Part shown: positions 10,870 to 22,598 of the stretch, in pieces | Numbering within the stretch: the first letter of the stretch is position 1 | How the letters are laid out: each line of letters starts with the position of its first letter | Made by a program: the position numbers and the translations under genes | Assembly: GCF_001642475.1 (NCBI RefSeq) | Contig: NW_019174042.1 | Location: forward strand, 1 to 64,000 | From: Fonsecaea monophora | Taxonomy: Eukaryota; Ascomycota; Eurotiomycetes; Chaetothyriales; Herpotrichiellaceae | Reading direction: 5' to 3' | Length of the DNA: 64,000 bases | The notes under the pieces: model-generated | Told to the model about the DNA's origin: nothing | Databases searched by the model: none | Seen by the model: only the letters and a program-made list of their open reading frames with translations

Positions 10870-13800
10870 CTAAGAGCCCAGAACCTCTTGCTCTTGGTGC
10901 TCTGGATCTTTTTGTTCTGCTTGCGGCTGGGTGTCCTCGTCCTCTTGTCTCTCTCTCTCCTCTCTCTCTGCAAAGAATTTCCGACGATACACAGAAAGAG
11001 CATCGGCCACTTTTTCGAAATCCTTCACCTCATTAGCCCTCAATCCCGCAATCACCTGCTTCAACCCAGCATGGAATTCGTCCCGTGTGGGTTTGTCTTT
11101 GATGTCGCTCGCTGAACTCATTTGGACGAGAATCTTCTCATCTGCAATGGAAAAATCGTTAGCATGGGTAGTCTGAATAGGAGATAGGCGCGACGAGAGT
11201 CTAAGCTATCAACATACCAGGAAGCCCAAGCTGAGTGAAGTGCTGCTCTTCACATTCAGGGTCGGTACAAGGGGTACCAGATAGCTCCGTGGGACAAAGG
11301 GGACGGGAGGGATCGATATTGTTGCTGTACGTCAACGAACGATAGCCACTTTTGACGGTGTCCGGGTAGTCCGAGTGGAAGCGGTAGGTTTTGAAGGCAC
11401 TAAGTGGTGTCTTGTACGGTATATAATGCGTGGGTGGTGGGCATGTACCGCCGCCCAGGAGCGGAGTAGCATCGTGGTTTTGATTTGACCCTGGGGGTGG
11501 TCGAACCAGTGTATCAGCACCAGTCAACTGATCACCGGATTCGAGATCATCCTTGGTGTTTGCTGGGACTTCCGACACAGCATCAACTCCAGTGGCGTTA
11601 GTGTCTGCCTCAACGTAAGAGGTGTCAGACTCCGTGGCGCCAGAGATGTCGTGTGCTCCATCGACTGGAGTCCCAATCGCTGTGTCGGGCCTGCTCACAG
11701 CGGCATTCTCAGAAGTCTCATGGAAGTCTTGAGCCACGTCCTCCGGAACAGTCGTCGGCGTGACGCTGTCCACCGGCGCTGTCTCAGGGTCATATTCCTC
11801 AGACTCGTCCTCGGAATGCTGCATAGGCTGTGAAGTATCGACATCTGCAGGCTCATACTCCTCTTCGTCCGAACCAGACATGCTCGCACTTCCATCACTG
11901 TCGTTGTCCACATCCATGTCCTCGTCGGATGTTTGCGTCTCCTCCATCTTTTCTGGTAGGTGCTCATGCGTTTCAACATAGTCTTCTGGTTCGGGCGATA
12001 TCTCCATCTCATCAGCTTGAAGTTGCTCGACATGCTCGGGCTCTCCCTGAAAAGTATCCGAAGCGTTATATGGATCTGGCGAGAGAGACTCGTGTACATC
12101 TTCGCCGGTCGTGTTAGCATCAACCTGGTCGTCAGTGCTCTCATTCGCCACAACAGAATTCACAGGCATGCTGAGCGAACCCTGCTGCGTCTGCGGATTT
12201 TTATCTTGAGCGTCGTGATGGCCATTACTCAAGTCTAGCTGTAATCCAGAGATCGTGCCAACCGCTGGGGGCGATGGGTTGGAAACAACTAACTCCTCTT
12301 TCGTAGGGGCTGCTTGAGCTTCGGCAAGCTTTTCAAGCCTGATCTGCTGCAGCTCATCAGAATATCGTTTCTGACCCGATCGGCCCTCTTGTAATTGTTC
12401 CTCGAACTGGGATTCTTCCTCGACCAGTCTCTTCTCCTGTTCCACTAATCGATCCAGCTCCATGCGCATCTTTTGTATTTGAGCACGAACTTGCACTAGC
12501 TCTCTGCGGGAATCCTCCAGCCGTGTCTCGGTCTTTTTTACTTTCGCATTCAAATCAGGCAGGCCTTCTTGTAACACTTGTTGTCGTTGAGCACGCTGTC
12601 TGAGGAGAGCTTGTTTCAGCACTGCCTCTCTCTCCTGAAGCTGTGCTGGAGTTAGCTTGGAGATTACGGAAGGACCCGAATGCTGCCGCTGCGGCGGAAG
12701 CCGGGATATGCCAGGCAGGTCAATAGTCTGCGGAACAGGTGAACTGGCCAACTGTTGATCCTCTCTGGCAACCGAGGGGGTCGGAGGGTTTGATGATGAC
12801 GGGGAGTCGACTTGACTTCTGGTCCGTTTCAGCTTGTTCCGCTGCTCCAGTTCAGCAATCTTCCGCCGCATAGCTTCAATTTCTGTCTGTTTGGCACGAT
12901 ACAACTCGTCCTTGCCTGATTCATTTGTTGAGGCTGTTTGCGATGCCTTTGTCGAAGTTTGATTGACGGGTTTTGGCTTATGGAAGATTGAGGTGGTGGC
13001 GTTCGGACGGAGATCAGCTGGCGCAAACTCCTGGATATCTTGCTCTGAATCTGATCCCATCGCCATAGCATCGCTCCCAGGCTCTTCGACAATCTCCCCC
13101 TCGGACTGGTAGTCGGCTTCGCTATCTGGAAGGGGCAGAGAAGGAGTATACAGAAGATTTTGTTGTAGATTTTGTTGTAGATTCGGCTTCTTGGGAAGTG
13201 GGATGCCCATTGTCGTGGGATCAGAGTCGGAGGGGCGTTTCGTCGGGATACTGGGAGACGATTGAAGATTTGGCATAACAGCAGAGGTTTCGTTCTCAGA
13301 GACAGCGTTCGATTGTCTAACGTCTGCTGTGGAGCTCATTGGAACCTCTGTCACTGATCCTGTAGCTTCATCCAAGGTAGATGGTTCGGTGGAGCTCATG
13401 AACAATCCTGGGATCAGGGATAGCACAGGGGCCTGGCTCTCGAAGTGGGTAACTCTGGTTACTGAGGAGGGAGGCACATTTTCAGCCAGAGGAATTACTC
13501 TTGAAGCGTCGCTAGCCATGTCGCGAACCGGAGCCGCAGACCCTGCTGTAGGAAGTTCCGATGCAGTACTTCCTGTCTTTGCCTGCGCTTCGCGTCTCAG
13601 CTGTTCCATTTTCTGTTTAACCAGCTCAGTCTGAGCCTTTGGTTTCGTCCCGCTTGTCCCTTGAGTGGCCGCGACAGGTTGTGGTAGCTGCACCGGGAAG
13701 TTCTGTGGAGTGGAAGAAGGCATGGCTGTGCCGGTCGATTCCACAAGTGCTGTCGTTGGGGTCGTCGTTTTAGATGCTTCATGTTGGGTCGGGATGGCTG

Positions 13801-15231
13801 ATGCAGGGTTAGATGTCGGACGACCCGTCTTTGCAGCAAGCAGCTGTGCAATGCGATCTTTCCGCTCCAAGCTGGGACTAAGCCCCGCCTGTTGATTCTT
13901 GAGTTCAGGAGCGGCTGGTGGTGCTGTGGGCTCACTGAACCCCCGTGCTTGTGCCGTGGTGACCAGGGGAGTAGCATTCTGCGATGCCGTCTTCGGCTGT
14001 TGCAAGGCTGTCGATGATTCATTGCCATCAACAGGAAGAGGTGGCTTACTGCGGGATTCCTCACGAGCTTGTGATTGACTAGCTTCCGTTCTGAGGCCCA
14101 GTTCTTCATACAATTCGTGTAAGATTTGTGGATTGACACCTTCCTTTACCAGATCTGCATAGAGGATTCTGTGAGGGACAAGGGATAGGACAGCACCCTT
14201 TGCAAGCTGTCGCAGCTCCATAAGGGACTTATTATCGTAAGTTCTCTCGACCGGCCTCAGACTGGCGCTTTTGGAGGGTTTGTTAGAGGATACAAAGCCA
14301 CCTGATGCTCGATCAGTAATCGCCGCGGGACGAGTTGGATCATACGCTTGAAACTAAGTTAGCGAGAGCTGGAGTCAGCAGAGTTTGGCACTCACGCGAG
14401 ACATTCCCATCTGCGGCCAGCTCAGGCTCAGTGGTGCTATTCGTATCTTTCGGTTGCGGAACGATCATAGCCTGGTTTTGAGCACTTGCGAACAACATAT
14501 CGATATCTGATCTAGAGCCAAAAGATGGAAGTGTCTGTTCTGTAACAGAGTCAGAGAAGAACCAGACTATGACAGGCATACTCACCTTTGTCGGAATCTT
14601 TCCCTTTGGGAAGTGGGTGTGCTTGGTGTGAGATTGCATTTTGGACAGCCATTGCTGGGCCATACAAGTGTATGTCTGACTGCGCATCCAGCCCACCTCT
14701 TGAACCCGTATGGCCACCGGTATATTGATCCCCAGCACTCTGGCGAGTTTGTTCATTTCCACCAATACTTGTGCTAAATCCCGGCGCTCCAGCCGCAACA
14801 TGTTGAGAATAGGGCGAGGAAGTGGAGGTATTCACGGAACCAGGTAGCTGCGGATACGCAGCACCTGGAATTGGCACTGGAGGAAAGTTTGGAGGGGGTG
14901 GAGGCGGGAAACCCGCACTGGCAAATTGCTTGAAGAAATCGGAATTGAAGGTAGTAGTAGGAGGGGGAAACGGATGAAAAGGAGGCGCAGGAGGACGAAT
15001 CTGCGAATTGGCATCGAATCGTGGACCATTTGTGACAGGCGATGGTTGTGGTTGGTAGGAAGAGTGCGACTGGATCTGGCCCTGCGGTTGTGGCAGCTGC
15101 TGAGGAAGGCCTGGAGGGGTATTTATCGTCTGCTGCAGTCCATTAGATGGAAAAGCTGGGTAGTATGGCTGCTGAGGCGCGTATGACGGCGTGCCAGGGT
15201 ACAGCGAGGTGGAAGAGTATGGATGCGCCAT
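10870..15231 (-). CDS. Red1/ZFC3H1-like C3H1 zinc-finger protein (nuclear RNA surveillance)
   Basis: I join four exons: 15231-14586, 14539-14396, 14346-11218 and 11141-10870, with introns of 46, 49 and 76 nt. All phases fit and give 1396 residues. The N-terminus is Pro/Gln-rich (about 1-190). The middle is Ser/Thr-rich and charged, with a long coiled coil near 780-880 and an acidic region after it. Near the end lies a compact zinc finger of the zf-C3H1 type, C1281-x8-C1290-x4-C1295-x3-H1299, preceded by a conserved YKTPLSAFKTYRF block. This domain marks the Red1 (fission yeast MTREC/NURS) and ZFC3H1 (human PAXT) family, which bridges the Mtr4-like helicase to poly(A)-tail factors for exosome decay. 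Length is between Red1 and ZFC3H1. The family call rests on the zinc finger; the complex role is inferred. Confidence 0.85.
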
Positions 15232-15968
15232 TTCCGCGACGTACAGCAGCGCGGCGACTGCGATCCGGCAAAAAGCAATTCAAGAGGGGCGATGTCATCG
15301 ACAGGCTGTGGTGAATCCACAAAGACACGCTCGCAGTGATTTCAACAAACTGCTCATCATCATCACTGAGACAGCCTGCGAGACCAATCTTCGACACGCG
15401 CAAAAAAAGACGGCGACCTTCTTACTGCTGCCTCACAATGCCTGCCGACTTCCTCACGTGGATCAGTAACGGCCCTGATGTGTCCCTGAGATTTAGATGT
15501 CGTTGCTGAAGGGGGAGCTCGTTGTGTTCCAGATCGTTGTGGTTGACACTTTCATCTTCTACAGACATGAAGGCGGCCGAAGTGCAGAAGTCAGTCTTTC
15601 TATTTCGTCCAGACAAGCCGACCGACTTGGCATCCTGTGTACGGCGGGCTGTTTGGCAGCGAAAGGTGCATTTCCTTCCGGTCCCTGTCGCCCGCCGTAC
15701 CGATCCCGTCACCCACTCCCTCGTCACTGTTCAGGAGGTGGCGTACTCGCACGTGACTTAAACGGTTGCTCTGCACAGGGACGCCTTGCCAAATGGGGAA
15801 CCGCAAACAAAACATCGTCATCCAATCCGGGTCACGACGAGGCTACAACAATCATCAGCCCTCATCCCACATTGACAACCTGGACACCGTCAGCTTTACT
15901 AACTTTCTAAAATCATAGAACCTTGTCGCATGTGAAATATACCGACACCTGAGATTTTGGGCGGCATC
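15232..15968. promoter_or_regulatory. Divergent intergenic region, Red1-like gene and myosin
   Basis: 737 bp between two outward start codons, so both promoters must lie here. Open frames across 15420-15910 show no family features. Confidence 0.5.
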
Positions 15969-18900
15969 ATGCTGCTCCACGACCGCAGCCCAGACACTTC
16001 TCCCTTTAACAGCCATTCTCAACGACCTTTCACCAGATCAGTTCATTCCGATATGTCTGTGGCTTCTCCCATGTCCGCTACCAGCTTCAGCAAATCCCTC
16101 CTCTTTGCCTCCCCGACACCTGCACAGACATCGACAAGCAGACATGAGCGTCAGCAATCATACTCCCCCACAGCGACCTTCAGCTCTGTTCCCTCCCACC
16201 TCCGCACGCACTCTCTCCAGCGACAGGCAAGTACCTCCAGCACCTTCGCTCCAAAGTTCATCAAGTCCGAGGAGATGAGGAAGAGCGAAGATAGAATCTC
16301 GGCTATTGAAGGCGAGAATGACTTCTCTGGCAAGCGCTACGTATGGGTCAAAGATCCTGAAAAGGCATTTATTCGGGGATGGATAACAGAAGACCTTCCT
16401 GGAAATAAGGTCCTTGTGCAGTTCGACAATGGTTCATCAATAGAGACGGATGTCGACGAGGTGGATAAGGTCAACCCAGCCAAGTTTGACAAAGCCGACG
16501 ACATGGCAGAGCTCACCCATCTCAACGAAGCCTCGGTCATTCACAACCTCTATACGCGATATCAGGCCGATTTAATCTACACATATTCCGGCCTGTTCTT
16601 AGTGACCATCAACCCTTATTGTCCCTTGCCTATTTACGGCAACGACTACGTCCGGATGTACAAAGGCCAAACGCGAGAAGACACCCGTCCTCATATCTTT
16701 GCCGTCTCTGATGCCGCCTTCCGCAGGCTGGTGGAAGAGGGTGAGAATCAAAGCATATTGGTGACGGGAGAGTCCGGTGCAGGCAAGACTGAGAATACGA
16801 AGAAGGTCATCCAATACCTCGCTGCGGTTGCCACCTCAGATCTCGACACACCTCTGACAGGGAGGACGCCCGGGAAGCAGCTTTCAAATCTCTCTCAGCA
16901 AATCCTTCGTGCCAATCCGATCCTCGAATCCTTTGGCAATGCCCAGACTGTCAGAAATAACAACTCCTCGAGGTTCGGCAAGTTCATTCGCATTCAGTTT
17001 ACTCGGTCTGGGCAGATCGCAGGCGCCTTCATAGATTGGTATCTGCTCGAAAAGTCTCGAGTGGTCAAGATCAGCCAACAAGAACGAAGCTATCATGTCT
17101 TCTATCAGTTACTGGCTGGGGCCGATCAAAGAATGAGAGATTCATTGCTTATTTCAGGCATGGATGTCGAGGACTTCGCATATACCCGAGCCGGTAATGA
17201 TACCATTGGCGGCGTATCCGATCGTGACGAGTGGAACACGTTGATCGAAGCATTCCACATCATGAATTTCTCCGAAAAAGAGCAAATGGCCGTGTTCAGA
17301 ACGATTGCCGCTATTTTACATCTCGGCAATGTTGCAGTCCGGCAAGAAAGCAGAGCAGGAGACCAAGCTTCACTTGCCCCAGAAGCCCGAAGTTCGGTAG
17401 ACAAGGCATGTCGATTACTGGGGGTTCAATCAGACCCGTTTGTGAAAGCTCTTCTTCATCCGAAAGTCAAAGCCGGACGGGAATGGGTGGAGAAAACCCA
17501 GACCCCGGAGCAAGTCCGTCTTGCTCTAGATGCTCTGGCCAAAGGCATCTATGAGCGTGGCTTTGGAGATCTCGTGTCGAAAATCAATCACCAACTGGAC
17601 AGAGGAGGCGTCAGTAGCGATGACAGCCACTTTATCGGAGTACTTGACCTGGCTGGTTTTGAGATTTTTGAGACGAATAGTTTCGAACAGCTCTGTATCA
17701 ACTACACCAACGAGAAGCTGCAACAATTCTTCAATCACTATATGTTTGTTCTGGAGCAGGAGGAATATGCTCGTGAGCAGATTGAGTGGCAATTCATCGA
17801 CTTCGGCAAAGATCTACAACCAACCATCGATTTGATCGAGCTGCCCAACCCCATTGGAATCTTCTCTTGCCTCGACGAAGACTCGGTCATGCCCAAGGCC
17901 ACGGACAAATCCTTTACCGAAAAGCTCAACTCATTGTGGGAGAACAAGACCCCGAAATATGCTCCTGCTCGAACTAGGCAGGGATTTATCCTCACCCACT
18001 ATGCTGCAGAAGTTGAGTATTCAACCGAAGGCTGGCTGGAAAAGAACAAGGACCCTTTGAATGATAACCTGACCCGGCTTCTTGCTGCTTCCAAAGACGA
18101 TCACATTGCGAACCTCTTTGCCGACTGTGTTGACGAGGTCGACGAGCCATATAGCCCCCGAAGTCGAGTTAAGAAGGGCCTGTTCCGCACCGTGGCGCAA
18201 CGACACAAAGAACAATTGAGTATCTTGATGAGACAGCTCCATTCAACCCAGCCTCATTTCGTCCGCTGCATTCTACCCAACCACAAGAAGAAGCCCAAAC
18301 AATTTGTTGCTCCTCTGGTGCTGGACCAGTTGAGGTGCAATGGTGTGCTTGAAGGAATTCGGATTGCACGTACGGGTTTCCCCAATCGTTTGACTTTTGC
18401 AGAATTTCGGTCCCGATACGAGGTATTGTGCGAGAACATGCCAAAAGGGTATCTAGGGGGCCAGGAAGCCGCAAAGATAATGCTTGATCGACTTAAAATG
18501 GACCAGTCCAACTATCGCGTGGGCTTGACGAAGGTGTTCTTCCGCGCAGGAGTTCTGGCCGATCTGGAAGAGCAGCGCGACAGTCTGATCAGAGAGATCA
18601 TGTCCAATTTTCAGTCTGTTGCTCGAGGTTTCATGCAACGGCGCTTGGCTTTCAAACAGCTGTACCGTGCGGAAGCAACAAGGGTGATCCAGCGAAATCT
18701 CAACGTATATCTTGATCTCCAAGCCAACCCGTGGTGGCGGCTTTTTGTTCGCATGAAACCCTTGCTGGGAGCGACTCGAACTGCAAGTGAAGTCAAGAAG
18801 CGAGATGAAAAGATCGAGCAACTGCAAGCAAAGGCGAGGCACGATGCTGCAGAAAGACAGCGGGTGGAAGAGGAACGGAGACGCGCAGAAATTGAAGCTC

Positions 18901-20036
18901 ACCGGATACAACAGACCCTGGATTCAGAACGGGCGCTAGCTCTTGACAAAGAGGAAATATTCAAGCGATTGCAGTACCGTGAAAGCGAACTGAGTGAGAA
19001 GCTGGCAGAGGCGATTGCTGAGCAAGAGACTCTGGAAGATCAATTGGATGAGGCATTAGATTGCAAGAAGAAGACGGAAGAAGAGCTGGTCACTCGTCGG
19101 GAGCAGGTTCTGCAGGCTGGCCAGATCATAACGAGATTGGAAGCGGAGAAGAAAGAGCTTCAACGACAGATCGATAAACTGGAAGAGGAGCTGGAGAGTG
19201 TGGAGAAGTCGCATACACAGAATGATGACAGGCTCGAAACCATCAGCCAGGAACTTCGTTCGTTGCGAAGCAATCTCAGTGTGAAGGATCGCAAAATATC
19301 TGAACTCGAGTCAAATCTACAGCAAGCAGAGAAGGACAAGGAGAGTCGCACTTCTAGCCTTGAGCACGAACTTCGATCTCTAAAAAGCCAAGTCGCACAA
19401 CGCGATCGGGCCGCTGAAGGCCTGGAACAGGAGATTCGTTCACTGAAGAGCCAGCTCTCCCAGAGAGACAGAGCGACTGAAGATCTGGAAAAGAAACTTC
19501 ATCGAGCCGAATCCCAGAGAGCGGAAGAGAACAGAAGGCAGGCAGAGGACTTTGATGTGCAGGTCCGCTCGTTACGCAACGAACTCAACGCCAAAGAGCG
19601 CAAACTACAGGAGCTCGAGACAGCATTGTCCAAAATTGACAAGGACGCCGAGGTCAAACTGTCGCAAGCCACGGGCGAATTGCTCAACACCAAGAAGCAG
19701 CTGCGAGAGACCCAGGGCCAGAATGAAGAGCTTAGGAAGCAAATCACGAGCATATCACAGGCCTCTGTAAAGCATGAAGAATCACTGCGTCGAAAAGAAG
19801 GCGAGTTATCGGCGATCATGGCAGATATTGAGCGACACCAACGGGAAAAGGCCGACTTGCGAAAGGAAAACGACAGATTGAAGGGAGGACATGAAGATTT
19901 GGCGGCGCAAAAGAGAGAAGTGTTGGCGCAGGTGGAAAGGATGCGAGAACAGCGGACAAAGATGGAGAAGGAGGCCGTGGAGGTTAAGAAGTGTTTGGAA
20001 CGGGTGATGCCCTTTTTCTCACAGAACTTCTCGTGA
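15969..20036 (+). CDS. Class II myosin heavy chain with a short tail
   Basis: Single-exon gene, 1355 residues from the ATG at 15969 (the open frame starts four codons earlier at a TTG). Order of parts: Ser-rich head extension (1-120), SH3-like N-domain (YVWVKDPEKAFIRGWI, ~124), motor domain with P-loop GESGAGKT at 267-274 and the relay/switch segment DLAGFEIFETNSFEQLCINYTNEKLQQFFNH, here near 560-590. An IQ-like neck (RGFMQRRLAFKQL, RVIQRN) and NPWWRLFVRMKPLLGATR follow near 885-930. Coiled coil then runs to the end. Class II myosin makes the contractile ring at septa. Filamentous-ascomycete relatives usually have about 2000-2500 residues; here only ~420 residues of coiled coil follow the neck before a stop, and nothing downstream continues it. 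Confidence 0.92.
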   Translation: MLLHDRSPDTSPFNSHSQRPFTRSVHSDMSVASPMSATSFSKSLLFASPTPAQTSTSRHERQQSYSPTATFSSVPSHLRTHSLQRQASTSSTFAPKFIKSEEMRKSEDRISAIEGENDFSGKRYVWVKDPEKAFIRGWITEDLPGNKVLVQFDNGSSIETDVDEVDKVNPAKFDKADDMAELTHLNEASVIHNLYTRYQADLIYTYSGLFLVTINPYCPLPIYGNDYVRMYKGQTREDTRPHIFAVSDAAFRRLVEEGENQSILVTGESGAGKTENTKKVIQYLAAVATSDLDTPLTGRTPGKQLSNLSQQILRANPILESFGNAQTVRNNNSSRFGKFIRIQFTRSGQIAGAFIDWYLLEKSRVVKISQQERSYHVFYQLLAGADQRMRDSLLISGMDVEDFAYTRAGNDTIGGVSDRDEWNTLIEAFHIMNFSEKEQMAVFRTIAAILHLGNVAVRQESRAGDQASLAPEARSSVDKACRLLGVQSDPFVKALLHPKVKAGREWVEKTQTPEQVRLALDALAKGIYERGFGDLVSKINHQLDRGGVSSDDSHFIGVLDLAGFEIFETNSFEQLCINYTNEKLQQFFNHYMFVLEQEEYAREQIEWQFIDFGKDLQPTIDLIELPNPIGIFSCLDEDSVMPKATDKSFTEKLNSLWENKTPKYAPARTRQGFILTHYAAEVEYSTEGWLEKNKDPLNDNLTRLLAASKDDHIANLFADCVDEVDEPYSPRSRVKKGLFRTVAQRHKEQLSILMRQLHSTQPHFVRCILPNHKKKPKQFVAPLVLDQLRCNGVLEGIRIARTGFPNRLTFAEFRSRYEVLCENMPKGYLGGQEAAKIMLDRLKMDQSNYRVGLTKVFFRAGVLADLEEQRDSLIREIMSNFQSVARGFMQRRLAFKQLYRAEATRVIQRNLNVYLDLQANPWWRLFVRMKPLLGATRTASEVKKRDEKIEQLQAKARHDAAERQRVEEERRRAEIEAHRIQQTLDSERALALDKEEIFKRLQYRESELSEKLAEAIAEQETLEDQLDEALDCKKKTEEELVTRREQVLQAGQIITRLEAEKKELQRQIDKLEEELESVEKSHTQNDDRLETISQELRSLRSNLSVKDRKISELESNLQQAEKDKESRTSSLEHELRSLKSQVAQRDRAAEGLEQEIRSLKSQLSQRDRATEDLEKKLHRAESQRAEENRRQAEDFDVQVRSLRNELNAKERKLQELETALSKIDKDAEVKLSQATGELLNTKKQLRETQGQNEELRKQITSISQASVKHEESLRRKEGELSAIMADIERHQREKADLRKENDRLKGGHEDLAAQKREVLAQVERMREQRTKMEKEAVEVKKCLERVMPFFSQNFS

Positions 20037-20464
20037 GAAGAGAGGGCAATGTGGAGTGAGTGACACTAACGCATGGAATATGGAAATGAGATGAAGGCGA
20101 CAAGCGTCCGGAAAGGCTCTCGACATGAGCCTGGCATGAATTGTTTGATGTGTTTGGCGGATTTGCGAAGGTGTACTGGAACCAAAGGGTTGGTTATGGA
20201 TATGCACTGCAGGCGGAGTGTTTTTAGCAGCGTACATAGTGTAGTTCTAAGTTGAACAGCAATCAATCCTGTGTATGTATGTGAAAACTCTGGTGTTTCT
20301 TATTGAGGAGGCAAGATGCGTAGACGAGGCTGTGAGGCTGGAAACATGCAAGGCCGAACCTGGTGACAGAATAAACGCAACCCTCTGCGTGTCGTCGTAC
20401 AGTATTGTAGGTTCATCTAGTCTTGATCAAGTGTGCAGGTACCCCCAGTTGTATGTACTTGAGC
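20037..20464. other. Convergent intergenic region
   Basis: 428 bp between the stop codons of the myosin gene (+) and the MurQ-kinase fusion (-). I looked here for more coiled-coil coding sequence in all three forward frames and saw none. Confidence 0.6.
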
Positions 20465-22598
20465 TCAGCCTTCTTGTACCCGCAGCAAATGTTGGGCACC
20501 CAGTATCGCCGGCTGATTGACTACTTCGATATTTCGGAAGGAGAACTCGGCGACATGCAAGGCCTCTTTGAATGCGTCCACAAAGACTGGACTCTGCATC
20601 AAGCCGCCGGCCAGCACTAGGCTGGATGTTGACAGGTCAATTTGTCCAGACCGTATGAGGGGATCAAGCAGCCTGACGAGACTGTTCACGGCCTTCTGGA
20701 CAATATTCTTTGCTTGTACATCCACTGCACTTGCATCGATCACAAGTCGTGCAACCTGCGCAATCTGTTTCTTCTTCTCCATCTCCGAAGCGGACGACAA
20801 CACGGAGCTCAGCAGGTCCAAGGTCGGCTGGGTAGGATCATTGAGGCAGAAGGAGTCGAAGATTCGTTGAACGAGGGCAGTTGGGGCGAACGGCTTGTCG
20901 TCGTCCAGGCTGCGGTGGAGGCTGCGATTGTTGAACTCGTCAACTGCGGACAGTGCCAGGCGGACAGCCTGTCGCCCAATGTCAAAGCCCGAGCCATCAT
21001 CACCAAGCAGATGGCCCCATCCTCCCGACCTTCCACTCCGGACGAACCCATTCCCTTGACGTTGAAAAGCCATTGCGATCGACCCTGTTCCTGCAACGAG
21101 CACAATTGCAGAGCTGGCCTCGCTCTTCTCTGCTGCCGAGACAGCAAGCAACTCGATGTCGTTCGTAACCCTCAACGTGGCACCCAGGCTCCGCTTGAAG
21201 AGCTTTGCCGTCATGTCGTCTACGGTGATTGCAACCTCCTTCCGATCATGGCCGGCGAGGGCGATCCAGATGGACGAGAAAAGGCCAGGAGTCCACGGCC
21301 CAGCCCTGACCGAGGAGTGCGAATCGCATGCTCTTTGTATAGCTAACGATATCGACTGAATTGCAGATTCGACACCAACGTCTGTTACATTGCAACCTGG
21401 TCCTTCGCCGTACCCTATCTGACCATCTGCAGAGGTCACAACTGCGGCGCATTTACTCCCACCGCCATCAACGCAAAGAACATACTCTGGAGCTCGAGAG
21501 TCTGCGGTTGGCTGACTCTTCGTACACTCATGAGGAGGCTTCTTCAAGACATTGGCTAGGACACCACCGGCATCTTCCAAGCGCCACTTCGCTTCCTCTA
21601 CAGAGGTTCCCAAGCCTATTGTTGCAATGGCGAGCTTGACACTGCCCTGGCAGCGGGCGAGAACAGCATCGAGATCGGCATCCGAGTCGGGACATTGAGT
21701 GCCACCGATGGCCCGCAATATGTTTCGAGATCGTTGTTGCAGTTTGAAGTTGGTTGCTCTGAGATCAACCATCTGGAGGTAGTCAGCAGATTGTCACACA
21801 AGTACCACTAACAGTCGGGCTTTGACTTCATACCATATTCCCGTAAGTCTTCCCGGTCTTGATCATCGTTCCCGTACTGAGCATATTCAGGACCAGCTTC
21901 GTTGCCGTACCGGCTTTCATTCTCGTGCTTCCTGTAATGACTTCAGGCCCGACAACGGCATCAATCATGAAGTCTACATCTCCACTGGTACTCATGGCGG
22001 AAGGCCGTGCGCAGGCCACGCCAATAGTTGCACAACCGAGACTCTTAGCATAAGAGAGGCAGCTCAATACATAAGGAGTACGACCAGACGCTGCGATACC
22101 GATCAATGAGTCAACTGCGCCATTCAATTGGAGAGCTTTCAGATCTTGGACTGCGGCAGCAAGATCATCTTCTGCACCTTCTTGTGCATGTCGAAGAGCC
22201 GCATCTCCACCAGCGATGATGCCGACAAACTGGCCCTCTGGAGCAGAATAAGTGGGTGGAATCTCGGAAGCGTCCAAAACACCCAGCCTACATACATCCA
22301 AATCACAGTCAGATACGGAATCTCCTCGTCGTGGGTAGCGCTACCATTGCCCTTACCTTCCGCTGGTCCCAGCGCCAACATATACCACTCTGCCACCAGA
22401 CCGGACTCTAGCAGCTAAGCAATCAATGGCGGCCGCGATGACAGGGATGCATTTCGATACAGCCTCCGAAACAGTGGCGTCTTCTGCATTGATGATTTGA
22501 CAGAGATCCAGGGTCGGGACCTGATCAATATCGAGACTCTTTGCATTTCTTTGCTCGGTTTGCAACGCAAACAAGTTCTCGGGTGTCGCCATGGGCAT
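20465..22598 (-). CDS. Fused N-acetylmuramate-6-phosphate etherase (MurQ) and BadF-type amino-sugar kinase
   Basis: Three exons, 22598-22357, 22287-21834 and 21772-20465 (introns 69 and 61 nt), give 667 residues. Residues 1-~310 are a MurQ/SIS protein: GAGTSGRLGVLDASE, EGAED, ASGRTPYVLS and GSTRMKAGTATK. The two catalytic Glu of E. coli MurQ (E83, E114) correspond to E89 and E120 here. MurQ splits MurNAc-6-phosphate into GlcNAc-6-phosphate and D-lactate. Residues ~330-667 are an ASKHA kinase of the BadF/NAGK type: phosphate-1 loop DGGGSK (334-339), ND at 436-437, VAGTGS (~458-463) and GDDGSG (489-494). This is the class of GlcNAc kinase and of clostridial MurK, which acts on MurNAc and GlcNAc. 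The kinase would make the substrate of the etherase. It is divergent from a UNC93-like carrier. Substrate preference is inferred. Confidence 0.93.

Noticed and set aside
14354..14360. Earlier acceptor (TTAG) for exon 3 of the Red1-like gene
   Set aside because: It leads to a stop codon after four residues, whereas the acceptor at 14347 continues in frame.
15957..15968. Four extra codons before the myosin start
   Set aside because: The frame begins with TTG; the first ATG is at 15969.
20642..21346. 234-codon plus-strand open frame
   Set aside because: Antisense to the kinase half of the fusion, with no family features.
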